From NCBI GenBank assembly GCA_018433085.1, contig JAHDRW010000006.1, positions 62,001 to 126,000 on the forward strand: a DNA stretch of 64,000 nt, read 5' to 3'. The notes under the pieces were generated by a model. The model was given only the letters and a program-made list of their open reading frames with translations, was not told where the DNA came from and made no database searches. Positions 18,803 to 28,029 of this stretch are shown here, one piece after another. This DNA is from Deltaproteobacteria bacterium. GTDB lineage: Bacteria > Desulfobacterota > Desulfomonilia > UBA1062. A program made the translations under genes and the position numbers. The stretch's first letter is position 1, and every line of letters begins with the position of its first letter.

Positions 18803-19506
18803 TGTCTGCATACGACAAGCAGCAGATTGCGGAGGCCATTGCATCGGGCCGGCCCATAGAAGGGGAGGACTTAAAGGGCCTCGACCTGAGCAGACTCGAT
18901 CTCGGGGGCGCGAACCTGCGCGGGTCGGATCTGAGAAACGTCAACCTGTCGGATACGAACCTTGAAGAGGCGCACCTGGAGCGCGCGAATCTCGAAGGCG
19001 CGATCCTGTACAAAACGAACTTGGCCGGTGCCCATCTCTCGGAGATCACACTGAAGGACACAGACCTGAGCTCCTGTATTCTCACGCGGATAACCGCCCT
19101 GGACAGTCACTTCCTCAGGGTGACCTTCAGCGGTCAGGACATGTCGAAATCCAAGCTGACGGGCTCGACGATCATCTGCTCACATCTGAAAGACATCGAC
19201 CTGACGGAGTCGGACCTCCAGAAGATGAAGGTCCTGTTCTGCATCATGGAATCGTGTACACTGGACAAGTGCACCTTGAATGAATCCAACTTCTCTCTGA
19301 CCAGATTCACCAAGATAACCATGAACGAATCCGGTCTCACCCAGACTTCCTTCATGTCCGCATCCATGGAAGACGTCCAGTTGAAGAACTCGATCCTCGA
19401 CCGGGTCGACCTCACCCTCGTCACTGCGGAAGGCCTCGATATCACCGGGGCCATGCAGCGCGGGATCATCATGGAACGCGCCAAGGTCAAAAACCTCACC
19501 CGGTAG
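18802..19506 (+). CDS. Pentapeptide-repeat protein
   Basis: 234 aa. From about residue 28 to 90 there are consecutive A(D/N)LXX-type pentapeptides (GLDLSRLDLGGANLRGSDLRN and on), forming a quadrilateral beta-helix; repeats become degenerate to about residue 225 but still show the N/D-L/F-S/T pattern (LNESNFSLTRFTKI). Such helices are protein-binding scaffolds, some mimicking DNA. The N-terminal 25 residues are helical. Its coupling to the FapA-domain gene (TAATG) suggests the two products work together, function unknown. Confidence 0.88.
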   Translation: MSAYDKQQIAEAIASGRPIEGEDLKGLDLSRLDLGGANLRGSDLRNVNLSDTNLEEAHLERANLEGAILYKTNLAGAHLSEITLKDTDLSSCILTRITALDSHFLRVTFSGQDMSKSKLTGSTIICSHLKDIDLTESDLQKMKVLFCIMESCTLDKCTLNESNFSLTRFTKITMNESGLTQTSFMSASMEDVQLKNSILDRVDLTLVTAEGLDITGAMQRGIIMERAKVKNLTR

Positions 19507-19582
19507 CAGGGTTCTTTTCCAGACCCCTTCCCCCCGTCCGCATCGTGTTCAGGCACTGTGGTCGGGAAGAAAGCTCTCCTGT

Positions 19583-21442
19583 CTACAGTGCAATCGATGT
19601 CTCATAGGCGTCCCGGATGGCATCCCGGGCGTTTCCGATTTCCCTGGCATCGCCGATCACGTATACCGGCGTTTGACCCCTCAGTTCTTTTGCCAGGGAA
19701 TCGAAGCTCTTCATTCCCGCGGAGACAACGATGATATCTATGTCGCCGAATTCTATCGGTGCTCCGTTCCTCTCGGCGTAAACGGTCTTTCCATCAACCT
19801 TTTTGATGTGCGTGCGGTCGCTGAACACAGTCCCTTTTTCCCTCATCATTCTCAGGGACAGATTTTTTGCGATCATTTCCATATCTTCTCCGAAATCAGT
19901 CGTTCTTTTGACGATGGTGATCCTGTTGTTTCGAGGAAGAAGCGCCGTTGCGATGTCCACACCGATAAGCCCGCCTCCGATGATCAGAATGTTTTTGTTC
20001 TCAGGGATATTTTCCTCGCGCAATATCTCGGCCCAAAAATATTCCTCCAGTCCGGGAATGCTCAACCCGGCGGGCCTCGCCCCTGTCGCCAGAACAACGG
20101 CATCGTATCCTCTGCTCAGGTCCGAGGCCGTCGCTTCCTGAAAAAGGACGTTGATATTCTCTTCTCTGAGCCTCTGCACGAGATATGGGACCAACCTGCT
20201 CATGGATCTCTTATGGGGGGTGAGCGGTGCCAGATTGAACTGCCCCCCCAACTCCTGTTTCTCATACAGATCGACCTCGTGACCCCTCTGTTTCAGGACA
20301 ATCGCAGCCTCCATGCCAGCCAGTCCGCCGCCGACCACGGCATATCGCCTGGATTCCTCCGCGGGGGCAAGGGCCTCCGTCTCTCTTCCTGCTCGTGGAT
20401 TCACCAGGCAGGCAAGCCCTTTCCCCGATTTGACCCCGCCGAGACAGCCTTCTGCGCACGCCAGGCAGGGGCAGATGGTCCCCTTGACCCTGCCGAGGTA
20501 CTTGCCCACAAAATCGGGATCTGCAATCAATGGCCTGCCCACGGCGAGATAGTCATCCGGGAACCGGGTGCGCAAGGCATCGATATCTTCTCTGGTGTTG
20601 ATCTGGCCGACCACGATCACGGGGATCTGTATCGCCTTTCTGATCGCGTAGGCCATGTCCCAGACCTTACCCTTGGGAACGAACATGTGTTGGAAATACC
20701 AGGGGGGGCTTGAACAAACCGTACCGGCGGATACGTGAACCGCCTGAACCTTTCGTTGTTCCAGTACCCGGGAAAACGATGCCATTTCAGGCACGGTTAT
20801 TCCTCCCGGTATCATCTCGTCGGCGCTTATCCGGGCGATGACCGGCAGGGTCGTTGTCGCCTGGACTCTTTCCAAGATCTCGAGGGGAAAGCGTATCCTG
20901 TTCTCGAAGCTCCCGCCATACTCGTCTGTCCTGTCATTGACAAAGGGCGAAATGAACTGGGCCAGGAGATACCCATGGCCGAACTGCAACTCTATTGCAT
21001 CGAAATGTGCGGACTCGGCCCGCAAGGCGGCTTGCGAAAACAGATCCAGAACCTTTGCCATATCTTCTTCCCGCATCCTCACTGGGGCCGCCCCTCCGTT
21101 TTCGCAAGGCTTGTCCGTGGAAGAGACAAAATAATTTCCCGGGATATTCGGATTTGCCATCCTCCCCGGATGATTGAGGTGAGCAATGACCTTAGCCCCC
21201 GACTCGTGGAGGGATGAGGTCAACGCTCGAAGGCCCTCGATCTTGTCATCGCCGTCGATCCCCGTCTGGGTCGGGATCTCCCTGAGACCCCGATCGATAT
21301 AGAACGGCTCGGGGATAACGGCTCCGAGATACTCACTCCGGCGTCTATAAAAGGCTATAAGCCTTTCGTTCATTCTGCCGCTGCCATCGCCGTATCCCAG
21401 CTTGACAGGGGCCATGATAAAATTGTTCTTCATTGGCAACAT
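19583..21442 (-). CDS. NADH:flavin oxidoreductase of the 2,4-dienoyl-CoA reductase / old yellow enzyme family
   Basis: 619 aa, three modules. Residues 1-330 are an OYE TIM barrel with FMN (MAPVKLGYGDGSGRM, QFGHGYLLAQFISPFVNDRTDEYGGSFENRIRF). A [4Fe-4S] cysteine cluster follows, CLACAEGCLGGVKSGKGLACL. The C-terminal part has FAD (VVGGGLAGMEAAIVLKQRG) and NAD(P) (IIGGGLIGVDIATALL) dinucleotide folds. Members reduce enoyl-CoA or trimethylamine-type substrates. I prefer ATG 21442, preceded by GGAGGGG; another ATG at 21463 overlaps nothing but lacks a ribosome site. It follows the NifX-like gene by 21 bases and is likely cotranscribed. Confidence 0.9.
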   Translation of the reverse strand: MLPMKNNFIMAPVKLGYGDGSGRMNERLIAFYRRRSEYLGAVIPEPFYIDRGLREIPTQTGIDGDDKIEGLRALTSSLHESGAKVIAHLNHPGRMANPNIPGNYFVSSTDKPCENGGAAPVRMREEDMAKVLDLFSQAALRAESAHFDAIELQFGHGYLLAQFISPFVNDRTDEYGGSFENRIRFPLEILERVQATTTLPVIARISADEMIPGGITVPEMASFSRVLEQRKVQAVHVSAGTVCSSPPWYFQHMFVPKGKVWDMAYAIRKAIQIPVIVVGQINTREDIDALRTRFPDDYLAVGRPLIADPDFVGKYLGRVKGTICPCLACAEGCLGGVKSGKGLACLVNPRAGRETEALAPAEESRRYAVVGGGLAGMEAAIVLKQRGHEVDLYEKQELGGQFNLAPLTPHKRSMSRLVPYLVQRLREENINVLFQEATASDLSRGYDAVVLATGARPAGLSIPGLEEYFWAEILREENIPENKNILIIGGGLIGVDIATALLPRNNRITIVKRTTDFGEDMEMIAKNLSLRMMREKGTVFSDRTHIKKVDGKTVYAERNGAPIEFGDIDIIVVSAGMKSFDSLAKELRGQTPVYVIGDAREIGNARDAIRDAYETSIAL

Positions 21443-21463
21443 GTCTCCATCCCCTCCAGACAT

Positions 21464-21859
21464 TCATGGCTTAAGAACGATATGTTTCCTGTTCCCCCCA
21501 TTGACCTTTTCCTCTACTATCCTTTCCATGTTCGCGTGTATGAGCCGGACGGCATCGTGAATGGCCTCTGTTTTTGCCACGACGCACACATACTTTTCTA
21601 ACAGCCTGACAATGTTGGGACCCATCCTCCTGCCGACCACGACATCCACATCTTTCAGCACCGAGGCCACGGACTGTGCCTTTCCGGGATCTCCGTGCTT
21701 GAAGGTTTCATCTTCCTGGTACTTCACGTTCTTGATCTCTCCGACCAGTCTTTCTGTGCCGTTTGAAAATTTAAAGATGAGAAACGTTTTTGCCATGCCG
21801 AAATGATCGTTGTTGAATTTCCTCCCATCATCGGTACTGAAAGCAACGAGCAACTCCAT
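21464..21859 (-). CDS. NifX/NifB-type iron-molybdenum cofactor-binding family protein
   Basis: 131 aa with the ribonuclease-H-like fold of the dinitrogenase cofactor-binding family: LLVAFSTDDGRKFNNDHFGMAKTFLIFKF at the N-terminus, then VASVLKDVDVVVGRRMGPNIVRLLEKYVCVVAKTEAIHDAVRLI. In nitrogen fixers the family carries FeMo-co precursors; stand-alone members are common in anaerobes and bind FeS or other metal clusters. No nif genes are present in the window, so a nitrogenase role is unlikely. A long AGGGGGGA ribosome site precedes the ATG. It is upstream of the flavin oxidoreductase. Confidence 0.82.
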   Translation of the reverse strand: MELLVAFSTDDGRKFNNDHFGMAKTFLIFKFSNGTERLVGEIKNVKYQEDETFKHGDPGKAQSVASVLKDVDVVVGRRMGPNIVRLLEKYVCVVAKTEAIHDAVRLIHANMERIVEEKVNGGNRKHIVLKP

Positions 21860-21879
21860 ACATCCCCCCTATCTCCCAT

Positions 21880-21895
21880 CAGTTAGTTTACTGAC
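21880..21895. promoter_or_regulatory. Inverted repeat upstream of the NifX-like/oxidoreductase pair
   Basis: TCAGT and ACTGA flank a six-base spacer 21 bases before the NifX-like start. The position suits an operator or the 5' leader, but the arms are short and no regulator is adjacent. Confidence 0.25.
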
Positions 21896-22578
21896 AACTG
21901 CATGTGTCTTATCTCAGCAAATCATGCATTCACTGCAAGGTGGTGAGCATCAGGCCGGTGTCCCATCCCGGCCTTTAATCCCACGGTATATGAATAAGTG
22001 CATATCATATGCCATTCGACGCCCCGGTATCCATATGTCTTTGAATACATGTCTTCTATCGCAAATGATGTTCACGAAAAGGATCGGGCAGTCGCAATAG
22101 TGCGACAGATGGAGAGAATGAACACACAGAAATGCACGTACATGGATGGAATTGGGCCGCGGCAACCTCCGGGGACGGCGAGGGTGTCCACACCTTGCGC
22201 CGTTCAGATCGCGAAAGATGCGACAGTGCCTTCCAATGGTGCTGCATCCCATTCCGACTCTTCTTTGATCCCGCTTGCCAATATACGGAACCGGTACTTC
22301 GGTACCCGTATGGCTATATCAATCGCCTGAGATGGCCTGCGAAATCTGCTCGCCGATACTCCCCCCTCCTTTCCCCGGACTGATTGAAAACGGCGGGTAA
22401 TGAAATATTATGTAACAATGTTTACCATGCTCCCTCCAGTCGGTTAAGTGACAAGAAGAGCACCGGCCTTGATGCGGTTTCATGCGCGTCCACGGGGGGA
22501 GAGAATGTCGAGACATCGAGGAATGAGGTACCAAAGGAGTCGACTTTCAGCTCAAAACCAAACAAGGAGGGAAAAACG
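21896..22578. other. Gene-poor stretch with no supported gene
   Basis: About 680 bases between divergent genes. Short open frames on both strands lack ribosome sites, sensible composition or recognisable motifs. A hairpin GGTAC-TTCG-GTACC lies near 22291-22304 with no T-run. The last 15 bases carry the AAGGAGG site of the DUF2795 gene. Confidence 0.5.
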
Positions 22579-22776
22579 ATGGCCAATCCAAGAAGTGCTG
22601 CAGAATTGGAAAAATATCTCAAAGGTGTGGATTATCCTGCGAGCAAGGATGATCTCATAAGCAAGGCCCAGTCAAACGGTGCTCCCCAAGAGGTGATCGA
22701 CATGATCAACAGCCTCTCGGAAAGCCACTTCAACTCACCGATTGATGTGACAAAATCCTTCGGCGAGAGCCATTAG
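22579..22776 (+). CDS. DUF2795 family small protein
   Basis: 65 aa, all-helical, beginning MANPRSAAELEKYLKGVDYPASKDDLISKAQSNGAP and continuing VIDMINSLSESHFNSPIDVTKSFGE. The 'LxGvdyPasKdeLi..A...gAp..v...l..Lpe..F.sp.dV' pattern is DUF2795, whose function is unknown. The ATG at 22579 has an AAGGAGGGA site 8 bases upstream, which decides the start over longer in-frame options. It stands alone between long gene-poor stretches and is probably well expressed. Confidence 0.88.
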   Translation: MANPRSAAELEKYLKGVDYPASKDDLISKAQSNGAPQEVIDMINSLSESHFNSPIDVTKSFGESH

Positions 22777-23239
22777 GCTGACACGGAAAGATTTGAAGGA
22801 AAGAGAAACAAGGAATAGAAAAGAAAAATGTCAGCATAGTATTTATGGGCATGTGCTCTGTGAAGCAGATGCCCTTTTTCTCTCTATCCAGGATGACCTC
22901 TCATTCCCGTAAGGAGCCCATCGGCGAGAAACCGACCGGATTTTCCGCTCCTGCAAAAGGTATATCTTTGCACTTGACCCCGGAAGGCTGTGGTTCCCGT
23001 CAGGAGATCATTAAGAATGTGTATGTTCAAGACCCATCGATATATAGCAGGGTCTTCAGCTCTGACCAACCGGAGAGAGGTTATCTCAATAATCTGCACC
23101 TTTAATCAATGCCAACGGTTTTTAACGGAAGCCGGCTCGTCTGCCGTCTTTCTTCCTGCATCCTTTGCTGTTTTAAGCGCATGGGACCCCCTAGCCGATC
23201 GGTCTTGATCGTGGGATTTCTACGGCACCAACCACCAAA
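22777..23239. other. Gene-poor stretch with no supported gene
   Basis: An 86-codon frame on the plus strand from 22845 has no ribosome site and no family resemblance, so I do not call it. Composition is more AT-rich than the flanking genes. No RNA or repeat structure was recognised before the hairpin at 23240. Confidence 0.45.
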
Positions 23240-23257
23240 CCTTCCCTGAGGGGAAGG
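23240..23257 (-). terminator. Possible terminator of the hydrolase gene
   Basis: A perfect 7-bp stem, CCTTCCC/GGGAAGG, with a 4-base loop lies 31 bases beyond the stop of the minus-strand hydrolase gene. Only three Ts follow on the minus strand, so termination strength is doubtful. Confidence 0.35.
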
Positions 23258-23288
23258 ATATTCTCACCTGCACAGGCAGGCCGCCGTT

Positions 23289-24572
23289 TCAGTAAAGCAC
23301 CACGGTGTCATCGCCCCCTCCTTCCACACTCCCCATGGTGGAAAGACGGCTGATCGCCTCCTGGACGCCGCGAACCTCTGCATCGAGAAACGTAAGCGCC
23401 CACGTGAAGATGTCGCCTGCCGACTCATCGTCGAACTCGTGTGTCACGCCCGAGAGAGCGACCAGCCTGCGGGTTCCGGTGAGGCGCGATATGCCGTTCT
23501 CTGCTTCAATGATCGGGGCGGTCGTGTCCGCTGTCCCGCTGATGCCGAGGAAGGGCAGATCGATGCCTTCGAGCCCCTGCTGGTCGCGTCCGAACGCAGG
23601 CAGGACCGGCTGCCCGAAGTACGGCACGTAGCCGACCGCCGCCAGAATCCGATCGTCAAGGGTGACCTGTTCCCACGACGACCCGAGGTCGAAAAATGAG
23701 GTCGTCAGGCCGGCGCCCCCCAGCAAAAGCAAGGTCTCGCCTCCCATGCTCGCGCCGAAACCGCCGATCTGTGTCTCGTCGAGGTGATTTTCCCATTGCG
23801 GATGCGTGAGGACGAGGTCGAGCGCCGCGGTTATCGAAAGCGGCCTGAGCGCCTGCATCGCCGTAAAATTCTCCAGGTTCGACGCCACTGCCAGGGCGTC
23901 GTCGAGGTCATCTATGGTGAGGTTAGAAAAGCGCAGGTCGCCGTGAAACGGGGCGATTACGACGTAACCGTGGCTCGCGATGACGGATATGGCGAAAAAG
24001 TAGTCGTCGGAGACCGGGTTGCCCATGTAGCCGTGGGAAAACGCCACAACCGGATAACGGACCGAGTCATCCGCGAACAGGGGCGCTTCCGATCCGGTCT
24101 GCATGTGCGGCACGACCAAGTCGGTCTGCGGCGGATTGAGCGGATAGTCGGGCCGGGGGTTGTCGTCCGTAGTGGGGTAGCACACGAGCACGACGAACTC
24201 GATCTCCTGCCCGGCAAACCCGCCATAGAGTTCAGAGTCTTGCGGCGCGGTCACCGTGGCGATCAGCGTATTGTCCGGGTCGGCCAGCAGATCGGTCACA
24301 TAACGCACCGCGCCCTCGTCCGATGGCAGGCCTTCCCAATAGCTCGCCACATCCTCGTCCGCGCCCAGTCGAGTGAAATCCTGGACCACATTGCTGCACG
24401 CAACCGCATAGGGACCCGGCAACGGCAAGGGCTGCACGACCTCGGTCAGCTCCTCCGCGCCCGGCTGACTGCCGTTGTCGTCACTGTCGCTGCTGCACGA
24501 AGCGAAAAAAACACACAGGAAAAATACGAAGGGAGCGAGTACGGGTCTAACCGGTTCGGATGCGACCGCCAT
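23289..24572 (-). CDS. Secreted lipoprotein alpha/beta hydrolase (PAF-acetylhydrolase/chlorophyllase-like)
   Basis: 427 aa. The N-terminal signal VLAPFVFFLCVFFASC ends in a lipobox (FFAS-C, Cys about 27), so it should be a lipid-anchored envelope protein. The nucleophile Ser is in GFGASMGGE, the acid is likely Asp in GISGTADTTAP and the base His in SGVTHEF; an oxyanion-type VVAFSHGYMGNP is present. Substrate unknown; an ester is expected. ATG 24572 with AAAGGAGG upstream is clearly preferred over more distal in-frame codons. Its composition is similar to neighbours. It stands as a single transcription unit. Confidence 0.85.
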   Translation of the reverse strand: MAVASEPVRPVLAPFVFFLCVFFASCSSDSDDNGSQPGAEELTEVVQPLPLPGPYAVACSNVVQDFTRLGADEDVASYWEGLPSDEGAVRYVTDLLADPDNTLIATVTAPQDSELYGGFAGQEIEFVVLVCYPTTDDNPRPDYPLNPPQTDLVVPHMQTGSEAPLFADDSVRYPVVAFSHGYMGNPVSDDYFFAISVIASHGYVVIAPFHGDLRFSNLTIDDLDDALAVASNLENFTAMQALRPLSITAALDLVLTHPQWENHLDETQIGGFGASMGGETLLLLGGAGLTTSFFDLGSSWEQVTLDDRILAAVGYVPYFGQPVLPAFGRDQQGLEGIDLPFLGISGTADTTAPIIEAENGISRLTGTRRLVALSGVTHEFDDESAGDIFTWALTFLDAEVRGVQEAISRLSTMGSVEGGGDDTVVLY

Positions 24573-25071
24573 AGATTCCTCCTTTTTCAACAAACTCTTA
24601 AAAAACAACGGGATCCAGCACCATGGCGGTATGCACAAGGCAGGTGCGCAATATTTCAAGAGACGTGACCCCTTGAGCAATTAATAACTGATATTCCCTG
24701 AGTTTCAATTGGCCCCTGTCGATATGATCTTTGCCATCTGATTATATCTGTCGGCGGTCTCGATGACATCGAGGATTTTCGTTCGCACTGTTCAACGTTT
24801 TCTTATATATGAAGCGATCCGCCATGCCTGCATAATAAAAATGATTCCCGTTCGAAGAGAAACCTCCGAACCCGCAGTCCTCAAACAAGAAACCCTCCCT
24901 ATCCTTGATCGTGCGCAAAGCAACCCCGGAATCTCACGCTGATAGTGTACACTGCAGGACCCATGGGAGCGGGAAAACAGGTGCAATCCGTACTTTGGTC
25001 GCCTTGATTCACGCCTTTTGAGGAAAAACAGGGCCCGGGGAGAAGCCCGATCCCGCTGTATCCCTTCCGTG
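24573..25071. other. Intergenic stretch between hydrolase and trkH, no gene seen
   Basis: About 500 bases without a supported reading frame, relatively AT-rich in the first half. The hydrolase promoter should lie at its left end and the 3' untranslated region of trkH at its right end; I could not identify either signal convincingly. Confidence 0.4.
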
Positions 25072-26514
25072 CTACTTCTTCCAGAACACCGGGCTCAAGA
25101 CCACCAGCACGGCGTAGACCTCCAGCCTGCCCACGAGCATGCAGAAGGTGAGGAGTGCCTTGCCCAGGTAGGGGATGTCCGCGTAGCTGCTGAAGGGTCC
25201 GACCGAGGCGAGGCCCGGCCCTATGTTGCCGACACAGGCTATCGCTGCGGAGACCGCGGTCATGAAATCCACGCCCAGAAGCGCCAGCACGAACGCTGAG
25301 ATGATGAATATGAGGATATAGTAGATGGAGAACCCCACCACCGAGCTCAGGACCTCCGCGGAGACCGGGGTTTTGTCCCACTTGATCGCCACCACCGCAT
25401 GGGGATGGACGAGCTTGAGGATCTCCCTGTGGGCATACTTGACGAGAATGCCCAGCCTCATGACCTTCATCCCGCCGGCTGTCGAACCCGCGGAGCCGCC
25501 GATGAACATGAGCAGCAGCAGTACCATCTGGGCAGCAACGGGCCAGAGGGTGAAGTCGTAGGTGGCGTACCCGGTCGTGGTCATGATGGAGGCCGCCTGG
25601 AAGGACGCGAACCGTAAACCCTCGCCGAGCGAACCGTACATGCCGCGGGTGGACCACAGGATGAAGAGCACGCCGACCGCGAACAGGGTGATGTACCACC
25701 TGAACTCCTGGCTCCTCGCATACCGGGTGAAATTGCCCGCCAGCGCGAAATAGTGCAGGGCGAAGCTGGTGCCGCCCAGGAGCATGAAGATGGTGATAAC
25801 GGCGTCGATGTAGGCGCTGTTGTAGGCGGCGATGCCCGCGGTCTTTACCGAGAACCCTCCCGTGGCCATGGTGGTGAACCCGTGGCAGACGGCATCGAAC
25901 CAGTTCATGCCTCCCCCCATGAGCAGCAGAATTTCCAGGAAGGTCAACCCCACGTAGATACCCCAGAGGAGCTTGGCGGTCTCGGTGATCCTCGGCTTGA
26001 GCTTGTCGATGGTGGGCCCGGGTGACTCGGCCTTGAAGATCTGCATGCCGCCGACGCGCAGATAGGGCAGGATCGCGATGGTGAGCACGATGATCCCCAT
26101 GCCGCCGAGCCATTGAATGAGGGACCTCCACAGGAGAAGGCCCCGGGGAAGGGCCTCGATATTCACCAGGATCGTGGCGCCCGTGGTGGTGAAACCGGAA
26201 ACCGTCTCGAACAGGGCGTCGAGATAATGGGGGATATACCCGCTCAGCCAGAATGGAAGCGCGCCCAGAACCCCTGCCAGGCTCCATGCGAGCGTGACGA
26301 ACAGAAAACCCTCGCGGTGCCTGAGCTCGCCTGAAGGCCTATGAGAAAATACGAGCATGATCAGGGCCAAGGCCACGCTTACGAGAAAGCCCGCAACGAG
26401 GCCGGACAGATCGTCTCCGCGGGTCTGGTACGAGAGGAAGATGCACGGCAGCAGGCCCAGGGATATAAACAGGAGGCCCCTTCCGAGCAGGTTGGTCAGC
26501 ATGCGAACGTTCAT
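25072..26514 (-). CDS. trkH: Trk-type potassium uptake protein, membrane subunit
   Basis: 480 aa multi-pass membrane protein that moves K+ through a four-fold pore of the SKT superfamily. Pore-loop signatures are visible: ETVSGFTTTGAT, CHGFTTMATGGFSVK, ASIMTTTGYAT and ACVGNIGPGLASVG. MFIGGSAGSTAGGMKVMR is the conserved intramembrane loop. Start is uncertain: ATG 26514 or GTG 26529 (five residues longer, with GAGAG just upstream). It is 138 bases after trkA on the same strand; TrkA gates TrkH through nucleotide binding, so the pair forms one transporter. Confidence 0.95.
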   Translation of the reverse strand: MNVRMLTNLLGRGLLFISLGLLPCIFLSYQTRGDDLSGLVAGFLVSVALALIMLVFSHRPSGELRHREGFLFVTLAWSLAGVLGALPFWLSGYIPHYLDALFETVSGFTTTGATILVNIEALPRGLLLWRSLIQWLGGMGIIVLTIAILPYLRVGGMQIFKAESPGPTIDKLKPRITETAKLLWGIYVGLTFLEILLLMGGGMNWFDAVCHGFTTMATGGFSVKTAGIAAYNSAYIDAVITIFMLLGGTSFALHYFALAGNFTRYARSQEFRWYITLFAVGVLFILWSTRGMYGSLGEGLRFASFQAASIMTTTGYATYDFTLWPVAAQMVLLLLMFIGGSAGSTAGGMKVMRLGILVKYAHREILKLVHPHAVVAIKWDKTPVSAEVLSSVVGFSIYYILIFIISAFVLALLGVDFMTAVSAAIACVGNIGPGLASVGPFSSYADIPYLGKALLTFCMLVGRLEVYAVLVVLSPVFWKK

Positions 26515-26652
26515 GCCTGCCGCCCGCACCTCTCACGCGTGTACACCGGCATCCCCCCCGTCCTCACGGTCATGGGGGCGCGCCCTGCCCGGATAATTGT
26601 CCGTGCCCTCGTTCCACAGTTCATTCCACCCTTCGTGCCCTAAAGGGATGTG

Positions 26653-28029
26653 TCAGAAATAGTTGAGCTTCACGCTCAGGACCTTTTCCACCTTGGGCAT
26701 GGTTCCTCTCTTGGCAAAGATGATGACGCGGTCCCCTGGATCGATGACGGTATCGCCCTTGGGCGCGATCACCCTCCCCTCTCCTCCCCGGATGACGCCT
26801 GCGATGATGGCGTCTTTGGGCCATTTGATGTCTTTGATGGGCCGCTCCACCAGATCCGAAGTCTCCATGGCCTCCACCTCCAGCACCTCGGCCTCGATAT
26901 CGGAGAGGCTGGTCATGGAGAAGATCTTGCCCTTCCGGATGAACTGGAGAATCTTGGCCACTGCCGCCATCCGGGGATTGACGACCACGTCGACGCCGAT
27001 ATCGCTCACCAGGGACACATAATCGGTATTGTTCACCTGGGAGATCACGTGGGGACAGCCGATCCGCTTGGCGAGCAGGGACGAGAGGATGTTTGCCTCC
27101 TCGTCGCTGGACACGGCGATAAAGACGTCCTGGTTGGACACCCGCTCGGCGTCCAGCAGGTCCCGGTTCATGGCGGGAATGTTCAACACCGTGGTCCGGG
27201 AAAGCCGTTCGCTCAGCTCGATGCATCGCTTCTCGTCGTGCTCGATGAGCTTGACGCTCACGTTTCTGCGCTCCAGCGCAGAGGCGAGCATCTCCCCGGT
27301 GATGCTCCCGCCGTAGATCATGATATTCTGCATGGGCTTGCGGTATGCGCCCATAAAGGTGAGGATCTCCCGATTGTCACCCTGGTCGAGCACGACGTAC
27401 ACCCGGTCTCCGGGAAGGATCTTGTCGCTCCCTTTCGGGATGAGGAGGTTCATCTGCCTCAAGATGGCGGCGATGAGGAAATTCATTCCGTTGGTGTTGG
27501 ACGAGGTGGATATCTCCTGGAGGCTCTTGTACACCAGGGGGGAGTTGGGGCCTATCCTGAACCCGCCCAGACGGATTCTGCCCTCTGCGACCCGTACGGC
27601 ATCCTGGCAGCCCGGGATATCGATGATATTTATGATGGTGTTGGCCGCTTCCTGCTCGGGGTTGATGATAAGGTCGATATCGAGATATTCCTCTTCAAAG
27701 ATCTTGCGCGACGACTCATACTCCTTGTTGCGGATACGCACGATCTTGGCGGGGATATCCGCGAACGACCCGGCGATGAAGGCGGCCACGAGGTTAACCT
27801 CGTCGGAGTCGGTAACCGCGATGAGCATCTCGGCGTGCTCGACATTGGCTTTTTTGAGCGTCTTGATGCTCGAACCGCTCCCCCATATCACCTGGGCGTC
27901 GATCATCTGGGAGAGTTTGTTGACCTTGGCTTCGTCTTTCTCCACGATGTAGACATCGATGTTCTCTTCCGTGAGGCGCTTGGCGATCATGAAGCCAACC
28001 TCACCGGCGCCGATGATGAGCACGCTCAT
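26653..28029 (-). CDS. trkA: Trk system potassium uptake regulatory protein
   Basis: 458 aa cytoplasmic gating protein, two tandem RCK units. RCK_N domain 1 has IIGAGEVGFMIAKRLTEENIDVYIVEKD, domain 2 has IYGGSITGEMLASALERRNVSVKLIEHD; each is followed by an RCK_C (TrkA_C) domain, the last ending GDTVIDPGDRVIIFAKRG. In the second Rossmann motif the usual glycines are less regular (GGSITGE). The ATG at 28029 overlaps the upstream stop (ATGA); codons further upstream belong to another frame. It sits at the end of the long yceD-to-trkH array. Confidence 0.96.
   Translation of the reverse strand: MSVLIIGAGEVGFMIAKRLTEENIDVYIVEKDEAKVNKLSQMIDAQVIWGSGSSIKTLKKANVEHAEMLIAVTDSDEVNLVAAFIAGSFADIPAKIVRIRNKEYESSRKIFEEEYLDIDLIINPEQEAANTIINIIDIPGCQDAVRVAEGRIRLGGFRIGPNSPLVYKSLQEISTSSNTNGMNFLIAAILRQMNLLIPKGSDKILPGDRVYVVLDQGDNREILTFMGAYRKPMQNIMIYGGSITGEMLASALERRNVSVKLIEHDEKRCIELSERLSRTTVLNIPAMNRDLLDAERVSNQDVFIAVSSDEEANILSSLLAKRIGCPHVISQVNNTDYVSLVSDIGVDVVVNPRMAAVAKILQFIRKGKIFSMTSLSDIEAEVLEVEAMETSDLVERPIKDIKWPKDAIIAGVIRGGEGRVIAPKGDTVIDPGDRVIIFAKRGTMPKVEKVLSVKLNYF

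Noticed and set aside
22845-23105. 86-codon plus-strand frame after the DUF2795 gene
   Set aside because: No ribosome site, odd composition and no family resemblance.
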